A stretch of DNA of 64,000 bases. Source: Martensiomyces pterosporus (Eukaryota > Kickxellomycota > Kickxellomycetes > Kickxellales > Kickxellaceae). The DNA lies in NCBI GenBank assembly GCA_025201845.1, contig MU604007.1, forward strand, positions 1 to 64,000, read 5' to 3'. Below, piece by piece: positions 9,774-20,601 of the stretch. Each line of letters starts with the position of its first letter. Positions within the stretch are counted from its first letter, which is position 1. A model generated the notes under the pieces. It was not told where the DNA came from, ran no database searches, and was given only the letters and a program-made list of their open reading frames with translations. The translations under genes were made by a program, and so were the position numbers.

Positions 9774-10776
9774 GTTGTTTGGGTGGCGAATTGGTGCGGG
9801 GTCTGCGAAAGAAAGTCTGCTTGGTAGACAAACAAGTGCAAAAAGGAGGTGGGGAGCTGGGCTGAGGCGAGTGAGAGTGGAAGAGAGACAAGAGAGGTGG
9901 ATCTGGCGAAGGGTGGGTGGCAAATTTTTTTATGCTATAGCAGTCGTGTTTTCTAATCCCAGTTGCTCTGCTTATCGTGTTGTTGGGGAGGGGAGAGGCA
10001 GGCTCCACGCTCTGCCAGAGCACTGGTGCTCCTGACCCCCCTGATCAGCCCGAGCCGCCGCTGCATGTGAGTAATAAGGAGCTTGGCCGTAGGGAGCGAG
10101 CTACCTGTTCCTTCGCAGGAGTCAGCAGCACAGATTCTGCCATGGGCTGCTGTTTTATCTTTCCACGCGCGCTTGCTTGGTGATTACCGTCATGCGCAAT
10201 CTCTGGCGACTGCAGTGTGTGTGTGTGGTGCAGAGCTCGCTGTGCTGGAGAGAGCCGGAGCTACAATTAATGCACGCAGATAAGGAACGGCGCGTCCGCA
10301 AATGGCCAGCCACCGCCAAATCGGCCCTGGTTCATTGTGTGCTCTTGTTTCCGTGACTGCTGCTGCTGCTGCTGGGCTATGCCTGGCCTGCCATTGCTGC
10401 AGCCAGCACCAGCTGGCGGCTCGCATGCACAGAGCCGCATGAGCCGAGCTGCCTCTTCTTACTAGTAATCTCCGCCCAAAAAGCACACTGAGACAAAAAA
10501 AAATGCTGCGATCGAGAACATGTCGCAGAAGATAATACAAGCACACCGCTAGGAGAAAAAAAAGCCCCTGGCTCAGTCCCCCCGTCTGCTTTCTTGTTTT
10601 CGCTTTTTCTCTATCGACTCCCGCCTTTGTTTCTCCCTGTTCTCGCTTGAGCAATCCACCCCAGGAAGAAGAGGTTAGAATCGACATTCCTCCGCTGCTG
10701 CACGCTTCTCTTACATTAGGCGCCGCCGGCAAGAATTTGTATTTAAACCGCCAATCACGCTTTTACATTCCTAGAC
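9774..10776. other. Divergent promoter region of GGC1 and TUF1
   Basis: About 1 kb separates two mitochondrial genes transcribed in opposite directions. It holds a GT microsatellite near 10214-10228, CTG-rich stretches and pyrimidine-rich tracts near 10550-10650 on the TUF1 side. TATTTAAA at 10740-10747 is too close to the TUF1 ATG to be a normal TATA box. Short frames here carry no recognisable domain. Confidence 0.6.
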
Positions 10777-12189
10777 ATGCTTCGCACCGCTATTCCCCGT
10801 GTTGCTCTTCGCGCCGCCGCTGCCAAGCAGCTCGGTGCCACGGCCACCCGCACGGCTGTCATCTCCAGCGTCCGCTCGATCTCCTCTCTTTCGAGGCCCG
10901 CGGTTGCCCGCAACATGCGCATGGCGGCCATGCGCCCTGCCCTCTCGATCTCTGGCGCTCTTGCTCGCCGTGGATATGCCGACGCGGCCGTGTACAACCG
11001 CTCGAAGCCCCACGTCAACGTCGGCACCATTGGCCACGTCGATCACGGCAAGACCACCCTGACTGCCGCCATCACAAAGGTTCTCAGCGAGGCTGGAGGA
11101 GCCAAGTTCCGCGACTACTCGGACATCGACAAGGCCCCTGAGGAGAAGGCGCGCGGCATCACGATCTCCACGGCCCACGTCGAGTACGAGACCGGCAACC
11201 GCCACTACGCCCATGTCGACTGCCCTGGACACGCGGATTACATCAAGAACATGATCACCGGTGCGGCGCAGATGGACGGCGCCATCATTGTCGTGTCGGC
11301 CACCGACGGTCAGATGCCCCAGACCCGCGAGCACCTTCTCCTGGCCAAGCAGGTTGGAGTCAAGAGGCTCGTTGTGTTCATCAACAAGGCCGATGCCATC
11401 GACGATCCCGAGATGCTCGAGCTTGTGGAGATGGAGATGAGGGAGCTTCTCAGCGAGTACGACTTTGATGGCGACAACACCCCCATTGTCAGCGGCTCGG
11501 CGCTGTGCGCTCTTGAGAGCAGGAACCCCGACATTGGCGTTGAGGCCATCCACAAGCTGATGGCTGCTGTGGACGAGTGGATCCCCACGCCCGAGCGCGA
11601 TCTTGACAAGCCCTTCCTCATGCCCGTTGAGGACATCTTCTCGATCGCCGGCCGTGGCACGGTCGTCACTGGCCGTGTGGAGCGCGGACAGGTCACGAAG
11701 GGCCAGGAGCTCGAGGTTGTTGGTTTTGGCGCGCCCTTCAAGACCACTCTCACTGGTATCGAGATGTTCCACAAGCAGCTCGAGAACGGCCAGGCTGGCG
11801 ACAACATGGGTGCCCTGCTCCGTGGCGTCAAGCGCGAGGCCCTCCACCGCGGCCAGGTGCTTGCTGCTCCCGGAACCATCAAGGCTCACAAGAAGTTCCT
11901 TGCCTCCCTGTACATTCTCACCAAGGAGGAGGGTGGCCGCCACACGCCGTTCTCGGACAACTACCGCCCTCAGCTCTTTGTGCGCACCTGCGATGTCACC
12001 GCCGTCCTCACGCACCAGCGCGGACCTAATGGCGAGGACCCCGAGAACATGATGGTCATGCCTGGCGATAACATCACCATGCAGTGCGAGCTCCTCGCGG
12101 AGATCGCTATCGAGAAGGGCATGCGCTTCACCATCCGCGAGGGTGGCCGTACCGTTGGCACTGGTGTTGTTACTGAGCTGACCGAGTAA
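10777..12189 (+). CDS. TUF1: Mitochondrial translation elongation factor EF-Tu
   Basis: This 470-residue GTPase delivers aminoacyl-tRNA to mitochondrial ribosomes. The first 70 residues are an Arg/Ala/Ser presequence free of acids. The GTP-binding domain follows with G1 GHVDHGKT (86-93), the KARGITIS switch region, G3 DCPGH (about 148-152) and G4 NKAD (about 203-206). Domains 2 and 3 are complete, with [13 protein letters not shown] and the C-terminal [15 protein letters not shown]. Length matches fungal Tuf1 plus targeting peptide. Strong codon bias fits high expression and creates long mirror frames on the other strand. It converges on the WW/FF gene, 130 bp away. Confidence 0.97.
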   Translation: MLRTAIPRVALRAAAAKQLGATATRTAVISSVRSISSLSRPAVARNMRMAAMRPALSISGALARRGYADAAVYNRSKPHVNVGTIGHVDHGKTTLTAAITKVLSEAGGAKFRDYSDIDKAPEEKARGITISTAHVEYETGNRHYAHVDCPGHADYIKNMITGAAQMDGAIIVVSATDGQMPQTREHLLLAKQVGVKRLVVFINKADAIDDPEMLELVEMEMRELLSEYDFDGDNTPIVSGSALCALESRNPDIGVEAIHKLMAAVDEWIPTPERDLDKPFLMPVEDIFSIAGRGTVVTGRVERGQVTKGQELEVVGFGAPFKTTLTGIEMFHKQLENGQAGDNMGALLRGVKREALHRGQVLAAPGTIKAHKKFLASLYILTKEEGGRHTPFSDNYRPQLFVRTCDVTAVLTHQRGPNGEDPENMMVMPGDNITMQCELLAEIAIEKGMRFTIREGGRTVGTGVVTELTE

Positions 12190-12319
12190 GCAGAGCAGAC
12201 GGCCTCGGTTTCGGCTGCAGCTGGTGCTCCTTTTTTTCTCGTCTCCACTTCAAAAAAAAAAAATCCCGTTACTCTCCAAAACAAAACAAAGCAAGAGCTT
12301 GGTATATCTATGGCTGGCA

Positions 12320-13444
12320 TTAGAGGGCTGATTGCTGCAGGGAGTCGACGTGCTTTTTGAATCTCTTTTCGCGCTCCCTGGAGGACCGCAGCTTGAGGAA
12401 CCTCGGGTCGCGCCGGTGCTGCTGGCAGAACTTTGCAAACGACGTTTTGCTGGTCACAGCCTCCACAAGCAGCTGGTCGAAGGGGTCTTTGCCAGACAGG
12501 TCGCCCTTGGCTTTCTTGCTTTGCGGCAGCCGCTGCTCCTCATTCTGCTGCTTGCGCTTTTGGGCAACCAGCTCCTTGCACACAAGATCGAAGAGATCAT
12601 GCCTCTCGGCTGCGCTTTCAATACAGGCCAGCCGGTCGTCCTGCTGGAATTTGTGAACCTCGGTTTCCCATGTGCCAAACGGGTTGATTGAGGCGCTGCG
12701 CAGCATGTCCTTGAACATGGAGATCTGCTCATCCTTCGACAGCTGCTCATTTGATGCCACTGCTTCTTGCGGTGGCTCATCTTGCTCCTCTTCCTCGAGG
12801 CCGCTACCTGGAATATCCATATCCCCGCCCATCTCATCGGCCATCTGCGCCAGCATCCACTCTGCATCATCCGCATTCATCTCCGTGCCCTCCTCTACGC
12901 CCTCATCCTTAGCATCGGTATCCGCTGTGTTTTCTCTTCCCTCTTGTTCTTGCTGTTGGCCCACAACAAGATCCTTGGGTCTGTCCCATCTCGACTCCTT
13001 CGTATTTACATTGTAGTAAAACACCCTTCCCTGTTCCGTCTCCACTCGCCTCCACTCCTCATTTCCCGGCACTCTGTGCTGCCGCACTGGTCTGTCCCGT
13101 TTGGCTCTCTCTCTGGCCATCACGCGCTTCCTCTCCATATCCTCTTCTCGCCACCGCTCGCCCACCAATGTCGCCGGGCCTAGTTCCTGCGGTGGGTCTA
13201 TGTAATCGAATGGCCGGATCCATGTAGTTATCCCGTTCTTGCGCTCGTAGAAATATGGCTCACCCGGTGTGTAGGGGCCTGTAGGCAGTGAGGGGGCCAG
13301 GAATACAGCCCACTCGTGCTGATGCTGGTGCTGTTCGGGGGCAGCTGCGGGCAGTGGCGGCAGTGGTGGAAGACCCGGCGGCGGCGGCGGTGGTGGTGGT
13401 AGTGGCGGCGGGAACGGCGGTGCCTGTCTGCTTGCAAAGCTCAT
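12320..13444 (-). CDS. WW and FF domain protein (Urn1/TCERG1-like)
   Basis: The product is 374 residues. It has a Pro-rich N-terminus (about 8-35), a divergent WW module around 44-84 (EWAVFL ... GITTWIRP) and a canonical WW at about 126-158 (EEWRRVETEQGRVFYYN then NTKESRWDRP). A long acidic Gln/Glu region is followed by two FF-type helical repeats: ISMFKDMLRSASINPFGTWE with ERHDLFDLV, and PFDQLLVEAVTSKTSFAKF with DPRFLKLRSSREREKRFKK. WW/FF proteins such as yeast Urn1/Prp40 and human TCERG1 link phosphorylated Pol II CTD or splicing factors to the spliceosome. A nuclear role in splicing is inferred. It shares a 365-bp divergent promoter with RPT4. Confidence 0.82.
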   Translation of the reverse strand: MSFASRQAPPFPPPLPPPPPPPPGLPPLPPLPAAAPEQHQHQHEWAVFLAPSLPTGPYTPGEPYFYERKNGITTWIRPFDYIDPPQELGPATLVGERWREEDMERKRVMARERAKRDRPVRQHRVPGNEEWRRVETEQGRVFYYNVNTKESRWDRPKDLVVGQQQEQEGRENTADTDAKDEGVEEGTEMNADDAEWMLAQMADEMGGDMDIPGSGLEEEEQDEPPQEAVASNEQLSKDEQISMFKDMLRSASINPFGTWETEVHKFQQDDRLACIESAAERHDLFDLVCKELVAQKRKQQNEEQRLPQSKKAKGDLSGKDPFDQLLVEAVTSKTSFAKFCQQHRRDPRFLKLRSSREREKRFKKHVDSLQQSAL

Positions 13445-13584
13445 GGTCTGCCTGTTAGAGCGAGTAAATTAGAAGAGGAAGCGTTGAACATGCAAGAAAA
13501 AAAGACTCGGGGAGAAGCTTGTGCTGGGCTCAAACCCACTCCAGCCACTCCTTCCTCGTTTTAAAAATATGAAGGGGACGCAAG

Positions 13585-13596
13585 GGGACGCGTCCC
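13585..13596. promoter_or_regulatory. 12-bp palindrome with MluI-type ACGCGT core
   Basis: GGGACGCGTCCC is a perfect 12-bp palindrome between the divergent WW/FF and RPT4 starts, with partial GGGGACG copies at 13574-13580 and 13614-13622. The ACGCGT core is the MCB element used by MBF-type factors in other fungi. Use here is not shown. Confidence 0.35.
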
Positions 13597-13809
13597 AAAG
13601 GTGCAAGGGGGACGTACTGGTGTGGGCCAGCATACGCAATCCCCGGCTTTTAGGCTTGCTGCTTGCTCTGCGCTGGTTAGTTGACGTGTACCACTCGCAC
13701 TGCCTTTTAAAATCCTCTCTCTCCTCTTAGTCTACGAAGAACATTCAGCATCAATTCAAACCATTTTTCTACTCTTTACCAATCATAGCGCACACTCTTT
13801 GGAATTCAC

Positions 13810-15089
13810 ATGGATCAGGAGCGCGTCAGAGTACTTACCAACTACCGTCGCACGATTGTCGAGCACAGCGACTGGGAGGACAAGGTCAAAGAAGGTAGGC
13901 ATTTGAGGAAGTGAAGCACCGTCACGCTTAGAATCCGCAAGGCGCAAGGCTCCTAAATCCCGGTCCTCTGTGTTTAAATTGCTGCTGCTGCTGCTTTGTT
14001 CTAGCTCGCGTCGGCGTCAAGAGGCTCGAAACTGAGTACGAAAAGTCCGAGGACGACCTGAAGGCCCTGCAGAGTGCCGGCCAGATTGTTGGCGAGGTGT
14101 TTAAGCAGCTGGACGAGGACAGGTTTATTGTCAAATCGTCGACAGGGCCGCGCTATGTGGTTGGGTGCAGAAAGAAGGTGAACAAGGAGGAGCTGAAGCA
14201 AGGCTCGCGCGTATCGCTAGATATGACCACACTGACCATCATGCGCAAGCTCCCTCGTGAGGTGGATCCCCTGGTATACAACATGAGTGCCGAGAAGCCC
14301 GAGAACGTGTCGTTTGCGGGAGTCGGCGGATTGAGCGAGCAGATTCGCGAGCTGCGCGAGGTCATCGAGCTGCCGCTGATGAACCCCGAGCTGTTCTTGC
14401 GCGTCGGCGTGAAGCCCCCCAAGGGTGTCTTGCTCTATGGACCACCCGGAACGGGGAAGACGCTGCTGGCAAAGGCGGTGGCAAACTCCCTGGAAACAAA
14501 CTTTTTGAAGGTCGTGAGCAGTGCAATTGTCGACAAGTATATTGGAGAAAGCTCCAGGATTGTAAGAGAGATGTTTGGGTATGCCCGCGACCACGAGCCC
14601 TGCATCATCTTTATGGACGAAATTGATGCGATTGGTGGACGCCGCTTCTCGGAGGGTACGTCGGCAGATCGCGAGATCCAGCGCACGCTGATGGAGCTGC
14701 TGAATCAGATGGATGGGTTCGATTACTTGGGCAAGACCAAGATGATCATGGCCACGAACAGGCCGGATACGCTGGATCCTGCGCTACTGCGCCCCGGACG
14801 CCTGGACAGAAAGATCGAGATCCCGCTGCCTAATGAGCAGGGGCGTACGGAGATTCTGAAGATTCATGCGGCGGGAATCGCCAAGCACGGCGAGATCGAC
14901 TATGAGGCCATTGTGAAGCTCAGCGACGGGTTCAATGGCGCCGATCTGCGCAACGTCTGCACAGAGGCGGGCATGTTTGCAATTCGCGAGGAAAGAGATT
15001 ATGTTATCCAGGACGACTTTATGAAGGCTGTGCGCAAAGTGGCCGATGCAAAGAAACTGGAGTCCAAGCTGGAATACGAGAAGCTCTAG
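13810..15089 (+). CDS. RPT4: 26S proteasome regulatory ATPase Rpt4 (PSMC6)
   Basis: Two exons, 13810-13894 and 14005-15089, encode 389 residues, the same length as human PSMC6. The intron 13895-14004 (GTAGGC ... TTCTAG) splits codon 29 and restores [19 protein letters not shown]. An N-terminal coiled coil and OB domain precede the AAA+ module with Walker A GPPGTGKT (174-181), Walker [13 protein letters not shown] (D233-E234), the conserved [17 protein letters not shown] and the C-terminal helical lid. The protein is one of six ATPases in the proteasome base that unfold substrates. No Rpn4 PACE box (GGTGGCAAA) was seen upstream. Confidence 0.96.
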
Positions 15090-16252
15090 CTCTGTGTCCT
15101 CAATACACGCAAATACCATGTTGCTTTTTTTTCCATCTCTCCCCTTTCTCAGATCTTACGTCAGATAACCTTTTATCTTTGCTTCTGTTTATGTCACCTA
15201 GTCACTCGCTCTACAGTCTATACACACAACTCTTCTGGGTTTGTGCTCAGGGTGCACGCCTGGTACTGTTGTGTTCTTCCCGCTGAGGCCAGACGGCATC
15301 AAGGTTGGCAGGGGACCCTTTCTGCACTGTCGGTAGCCTTGAGCCCTCTTCTCTCTCTATGAGCTACACGTTTCTAGGGAAGAGCGCGTGTATGCATGCA
15401 GTGTAATGGCTGAGCCACAGAACACCGACGGAGCGAATGAGGGAACAGGCAACCGCTTGTGGCGGGTAAATGGCATGGGACTTTACGGTTATCATGCGAT
15501 CTCTTTGTGTATGCACGCAGAGTGCTTGACTATTGCGTGCAGATGGGACTCGCATGTCCTCCCTCTTTTGCTAAAAACCCCGCTTGTCCGATTCCGGCCA
15601 ATTCCCACTGGATATGCATCGTGTTTCAGGCAAACGAGAGATGTGTGGACTGATCTTGAGGGAAATCTGGTGAGCACAAAACCACTGGGCAGGCGGTGGA
15701 GCAACCGGCCACACGCCATTTATTCTTCGTGGCTGCGTGCTGTTGCATTACTCCACACTGCTTTGCTCTTTCTCCCGGAGCACTTCAAGGGTTCCAGGAC
15801 TATCACCCAGCCTGCCGCTCTTACAGAAAGATATGAGAATGGCATTAGCATGTGCATGGGAGGAAATGCGCGTCTTATAGCCCTTCGGCAGGCTGCTTTG
15901 CACGGTCTGTGGAATGGAATAAAAGGATCCAGGCAAAGAGTGGAATCACGCCAAACTGAGCGCCCTGTGTTGCGTGTTCAGCTCCTGCCTGATTATTGAG
16001 TGTTCCAGATGTTTTTTATGGTCCTCACTCGCCCAATAAACATGCTGCTTGCAGACCCCATCGACTGTGGTGCTGGATCTGTGGTTTCTGTCTTGACCCC
16101 CTGTGTTGTTGTTTAAAAGCACGGCCCATCTGCTTGCATTCAGCAACTTCAGTAGTTCGCGTTTCCCCTTTTTCTTTGTTAAAATCCACACCTATTCGCA
16201 ACAGCCCTAACCGCTGCCTTTACTTACATATACTTCATCTCATCCATTCATA
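15090..16252. other. Intergenic region between RPT4 and the Myb-like gene
   Basis: About 1.16 kb. A plus-strand frame of about 200 codons (15388-15999) has no recognisable domain, and its composition is unlike that of neighbouring genes. The 3' end should include the promoter of the next gene. No other structure is evident. Confidence 0.5.
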
Positions 16253-18356
16253 ATGACCTCACATCAAGGTAAGATAAAGCGCAAAATTCGGGCGGATCTC
16301 AGGGTCCATGGCGACGACGGTGGGTTGGCGGCTCCTGTAGCTGTTATGCGCATGATCGGCCACGAGAAGAGAGCTTCAAAACAACTGTGAGATATCTGCA
16401 GAAGCACGACACCAAACAGGCGCTGCTAAGCACAGCCATTTCTCTGTTCCGCCATTGTTTTTGTTCTTAGCAAACCCGTCTAAAAAGGACAAGCATGAGG
16501 CGCACGCATCCACAAAGTACGACAAGTGGACGCGCGACGAAGGCAAAAAGATGCTCAGCTACCTCTGCCAGCCCGAAAACCTCCGCATCTTCCTCTACAA
16601 CAAAAACTACTGCTACAACAAACTCAGCGAACACATTCTGCGTGAGCGCTCAGCCACCCAAATCAAAAACAAGTTGGCCAGCTTGGAGACCCGCTACAAG
16701 AAAGCCCGCCGCCAGCTCGAGAACTGGCTGGATGCCCGGTCTGTTTCCTTTGCCGACTTGACGCCCGATCAGGCACGAGAGGCTTACGAGTGCTTTGATC
16801 CCCCTGTGCCAGAGTACCCGCAGCTCCATACCATTTTTAGTGCCAAGCCCACACGGCTCAGAGCCATCCTGCCGTCCTCAGATTCACAACAAACTATTCC
16901 CGCGGATTCTGGTAGCCTCGCCATGCATAGCCAGAAGCGCAAGTTTAGCAAGGTTGACCAAGGGAGTCACTTGGGACACCTCCCGCATGGATTCAACCCA
17001 AATGTCTACCGGCGCACCGACAGCAGCATCAGGTACATCCCACATAGCAGTTTTCAGGCAGGCACAGGAGCTGGCAATGGCCCTCATGGCGGGCTGCCTG
17101 CCACCTCTGATCACCAACAGCATCAGCTCCCTCTGATGCCACCCTCAATTTCCGCCGAAACCACCGTTACCACCGAGGGTAGTTTGGATAGCAGCAAAGT
17201 GCCAAGCTCTGAGGGCAGTGCTAGTGGTGCCCCGGCCGAGCCCTTTGTTTCCCCAGCTCCTCCAGACCCTCTGTCTCCCAGAAGCACCTGGTGCCGTGAT
17301 GGACTCATTGGTAGTGGCCGTAACAACAACTTGCACCCACACGATGCTCGGCGCAACTCCATTTCCGCAATCGTCCACACGCCTGCCACCATAGGCGGCA
17401 GTAGCAACACCAGCTCCCCGCCATTGTCGCACCAACACCTATTCCAAACTCTGTCTCCACAGCTAGCTCGACACTACCTGTCAGGTGCCTCATCCACAAG
17501 TAGCAATGGCTCACAATCGGAATTGGTGTCTCTGCTATCCAACCACCCGCTGACAGCCGAGGAAATAGCCCTGCATAACCGTGAGCTAGCACTCCGCGAG
17601 CGCGAGCAAGAGCACCAGCACAAGCTGGATATGATGAGGCAACAGCGTGAGTATGAGATTAGCAAGGCTCAGATTGAGCTCCGCCAGCGCGAGTTGGCCG
17701 TTAGGGAACGTGAGGCCAACATCGCATACTACAAACTTGGAATCACACCACCTCAGCCGCAACAACAACAGCCCCAAGCGGCTGTGGACACGCAAGAGCA
17801 GAATTTGGTTGGTGGAAGTGGCAAGAGTAACACCACCCACCTTCATTCCCACTCGCATGCTCGCCGCCTTTCGTTCCAGGCAAGCACCTCGACAGCTACA
17901 CCGCAAATCAGCGTCACAGCACCGCTGGCGCAGGGTTTGCAAACCCCCACTGCAACCGTCCATAATGGCAGCTACAGCGGCAACAGCGCAGGAAGAGACC
18001 TGCTAGCACTGCCATCGGACGATCTTCTCAAATACAAGACGACAGCAGCTCCCGAAGACGGAAACAGCAGCCACATGTCGCCGACACCTATACATGACTC
18101 GCCCACACGTATAAACCTGCATAGCTACGTTGTATCTCCTGCTTTGCCGACAGCTCGCTCGGGATATGCTTCTTCAGTCTGCAGTGCATTTTCTGGTGGC
18201 AAGCGCAATGACTCGGAGGATATTAGCAGGCTCTTTCGCCACAGATCCGTGTCCAATCCATTCAGCACCTCTGCTGAGCGGCCGGCTTTCACATCCAAAC
18301 TGACCGAGTCCCTTGTCCAGACATCTTCTGTGCGGTCGTCTCAGCAGCACAAGTAA
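16253..18356 (+). CDS. Myb/SANT-like DNA-binding regulator with coiled coil
   Basis: A 16-nt first exon (16253-16268, MTSHQ plus one base) joins exon 2 (16471-18356) across a 202-nt intron GTAAGA ... TTCTTAG, giving 633 residues. Residues about 22-95 form a Myb/SANT-like (trihelix-type) domain: KYDKWTRDEGKKMLSYL, NYCYNKLSEHIL, SATQIKNKLASLETRYKKAR. A long Ser/Thr/Pro/His-rich region follows. At about 369-429 there is a strong charged coiled coil of repeated RELALRERE-type heptads, then another disordered tail. A sequence-specific transcription role is inferred. The splice choice is supported by phase, consensus ends and the lack of a good ATG at the 5' end of exon 2. Confidence 0.72.
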
Positions 18357-18544
18357 ACAACTGCAAAAACATATTTCCCTAGCCAGCCTGCACATTTAGG
18401 CTCTTTCCAATCAAATGGATTCACAAAACCGTGCTTTCAGTCTAACCGACCTTAGTCAGCTACTGCCAAGCGCAAAAATAATGCTAAGGAACCCCATTTC
18501 TGCAGATGACAAGAACTTGAAGAGCATAGGGGATTGCAGGACGA

Positions 18545-19510
18545 TTAAGCCTGGTTCTGGACGGTCCTGGCGTCTTGGGCATTGAAGTCGGCATGACCAG
18601 CCGGGACACCAACAGGACGGCCAGCAACCTCAGGGCGGCCATACTCGGGGCGAGGAACAGGCTCGGGGCGACCGTACTCGGGGCGAGGGGCGGGCTCGGG
18701 ACGGGGAGCAGACTCAGGGCGAGGAGCGGGCTCAGGACGGGGAGCAGGCTCGGGACGACCATACTCGGGACGAGGAGCGGGCTCGGGACGAGGAGCGGGC
18801 TCGGGACGAGGAGCGGGCTCAGGACGAGGAGCGGGCTCAGGACGAGGAGCGGGCTCGGGACGAGGAGCGGGCTCAGGACGAGGAACGGGCTCAGGACGAG
18901 GAGCATACTCAGGGATAGGGTGAGCGTAGACTGGAGCAGGAATTGGGTAGGGGTGAGGGACAACAACGGGGTAGCCAGGGTAGAAATCATGGGGATACTC
19001 ATACCCATGGCCGTAGTTGTTAACAACAGCACTGCGCCTGTGAGCACTGCGCCTGTGAGCACTGCGCCTGTGAGCACTGCGCCTGTGAGCACTGCGCTTG
19101 TGGAACCCACCGTAGCGGTCGAAATGGCCAAAGTCAAAGCCGCCGAGCGGACCAGCAACACCCGCAGGAAGGCCAAGGATGTCGCCAATGTGGTTTCCTT
19201 GGCCGTTGGTAGTGGCACCGGTGTTGCCCGAGATGTGCTTCTGCGAGGGGTTGATGAAGTTGTTGCCAACAGTGGCCGAGTTCGAAAGAGCCTTGTTGAA
19301 CGTGGAGCCAGAAACACCAGTGATGGTGTTGCCACCGTCGGAACCAAGGTTGACGAGGGAGTTCTGCGTCTGCTCGCCAGTGTTGACGTTGGAGCTGCTG
19401 ATGGCAGTCTGGCCAGAAGAGACGTTGGGTCCATCCTCATTGCCAATTTGCTGGGCAAAGACAGCGGTAGCGGTGGCGGCAGCAACAAGAAGGGTGGCAA
19501 AGATCTGCAT
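18545..19510 (-). CDS. Secreted Pro-rich precursor with SAHRR and RPEPAP repeats
   Basis: The product is 321 residues. Residues 1-20 are a signal peptide (MQIFATLLVAAATATAVFAQ). An Asn/Gly/Ser-rich region (about 21-110) has segments such as HISGNTGATTNGQGNHIGD. A dibasic ladder follows: HKR, then SAHRR four times, then SAVVNNYGHG. The C-terminal part is Tyr/Pro/His-rich (YPGYPVVVPHPYP), followed by about thirteen RPEP-type units broken by RPEYG, and ends QNQA. KR/RR sites are the standard cut sites of Kex2 in the Golgi, so a processed cell-wall or secreted peptide is inferred. A minus-strand TATAAATA lies at 19679-19686, about 170 bp upstream. The tandem paralogue is at 20602-21249. No named family is recognised. 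Confidence 0.85.
   Translation of the reverse strand: MQIFATLLVAAATATAVFAQQIGNEDGPNVSSGQTAISSSNVNTGEQTQNSLVNLGSDGGNTITGVSGSTFNKALSNSATVGNNFINPSQKHISGNTGATTNGQGNHIGDILGLPAGVAGPLGGFDFGHFDRYGGFHKRSAHRRSAHRRSAHRRSAHRRSAVVNNYGHGYEYPHDFYPGYPVVVPHPYPIPAPVYAHPIPEYAPRPEPVPRPEPAPRPEPAPRPEPAPRPEPAPRPEPAPRPEPAPRPEYGRPEPAPRPEPAPRPESAPRPEPAPRPEYGRPEPVPRPEYGRPEVAGRPVGVPAGHADFNAQDARTVQNQA
18650..18906 (-). repeat. 18-bp minisatellite encoding RPEPAP
   Basis: Units of about 18 bp resembling ggagcgggctcgggacga run in tandem inside the secreted protein gene and encode the hexapeptide RPEPAP, with variants RPEPVP, RPESAP and RPEYG. Unit-to-unit variation shows several rounds of duplication with drift. Confidence 0.85.
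19031..19090 (-). repeat. Four perfect 15-bp repeats encoding AHRRS
   Basis: Four exact copies of actgcgcctgtgagc lie end to end and encode the SAHRR ladder. A fifth, degenerate partial unit follows from 19091. Perfect identity points to recent expansion, and each copy adds one RR dibasic site. Confidence 0.92.
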
Positions 19511-20601
19511 GGTTGGGGTTGAGCAAAGTAGCTGGACTGGTTTCCGGTGAAATGGAGTAAAGTCGACTGTTGCTGGGAGGAGGGCAAAGGGATGGATTGG
19601 TGTCTGGGCGATAGGCGGTAAAGAACGAGACCTTGAAGGAGCTTGAGTTTCCACATCGGCCTTGGCACCACCAGCTCGTATTTATAATGGGGGTCTGCGA
19701 AGCCAATGCCACAGATGTTTACAAGCTGCGAGCAGGCGGTCTGCTAGGAGCATGCCCAAGGCGTCAAGAACATTGGACTAGGGCGTAGTTAGAGCAGTTT
19801 GATACCGCCATAACAGCTTCAACTGGCGCATTCTTTTGTGAGAGGACGGAGATATTCAAAGCAGCAAAATGTCAAGCACACTGCCCATATACGTTCTGCA
19901 TTGTATCTTCTGTGCTTTCATCTTTGGGAGAGGCGTCGAATACTATACATGGAAGCACAATCCTGTTGTTTACATCTATCTGTGTTCCATGGATTGAGAT
20001 GCACTAAACTGGCCGCTGTCGAGCTGGTGTGGCGCTTTGTTTCGCAAAGAGGCGCTTGGGCTGTTGCAGAGGGCACCCTGTGCACACACACTGCCTACAC
20101 CGTATCCTCATTATGCCATATGCGCTGCTCTCCAAGCCTCATATCTATTGGGACCACACCAGCATCACAGGCACGCCACCCTTGTGTGGAGATATTTTCC
20201 ATTGTTTGTTTATAGCCTGCGTGCTGCGTATAGTAGCATTGTTGGCCGCCATTCCTATGCCGTCAATGGGTGGCTGTGCCAGACGCTCTCAAGAGTCAAG
20301 AGGGCCTGAGCTGGAGCAGCCTTTCTGTGGGTCTGGGAAGCAGGCTGCAACGGTCCAAGATCGCCAAGGGATGCAACCGAGTGCACCAGCGAAATCCCGC
20401 CACCCACGCTGATTCGGCGAATTTTCAGTCAGATATTGCAGGAGCACTTGATTGAAAACAAATGTCTTCCAATTTTACTATTGCCAACATGGACATCCAA
20501 GTATTGCCTCAGATAAACAGCTGCTATCAAAAAGGAATAAAATCCGAACGGCGAGGATTAGCAGGCAGCACAAGCTACGGAACTAGTACATTTCCAAAGC
20601 T
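19511..20601. other. Intergenic region between the two secreted paralogues
   Basis: This holds the promoter of the first paralogue (TATAAATA on the minus strand, 19679-19686) and the 3' flank of the second. Short plus-strand frames around 19838-20455 lack domains. No repeat or RNA gene is seen. Confidence 0.55.
19679..19686 (-). promoter_or_regulatory. TATA box of secreted paralogue 1
   Basis: TATAAATA on the minus strand, about 170 bp upstream of the ATG at 19510. The second paralogue has an equivalent element at almost the same distance, which supports both start assignments. Confidence 0.6.

Noticed and set aside
8814..9827. 337-codon plus-strand open frame over GGC1
   Set aside because: It is a shadow of the carrier gene on the opposite strand; its residues follow the GC bias and match no family.
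10771..12015. Long minus-strand open frame (414 codons) over TUF1
   Set aside because: It mirrors the biased codons of TUF1, has repetitive composition and no domain.
15388..15999. 203-codon plus-strand frame after RPT4
   Set aside because: No domain, and its composition is unlike that of neighbouring genes; kept only as an intergenic note.
19031..19090. CRISPR-like direct repeats
   Set aside because: The 15-bp units have no spacers and encode SAHRR in a secreted protein; the genome is eukaryotic.
18575..19522. 315-codon plus-strand frame over the secreted repeat gene
   Set aside because: It is the antisense translation of the 15- and 18-bp repeats; the minus strand has a signal peptide and a paralogue, so it is the real gene.
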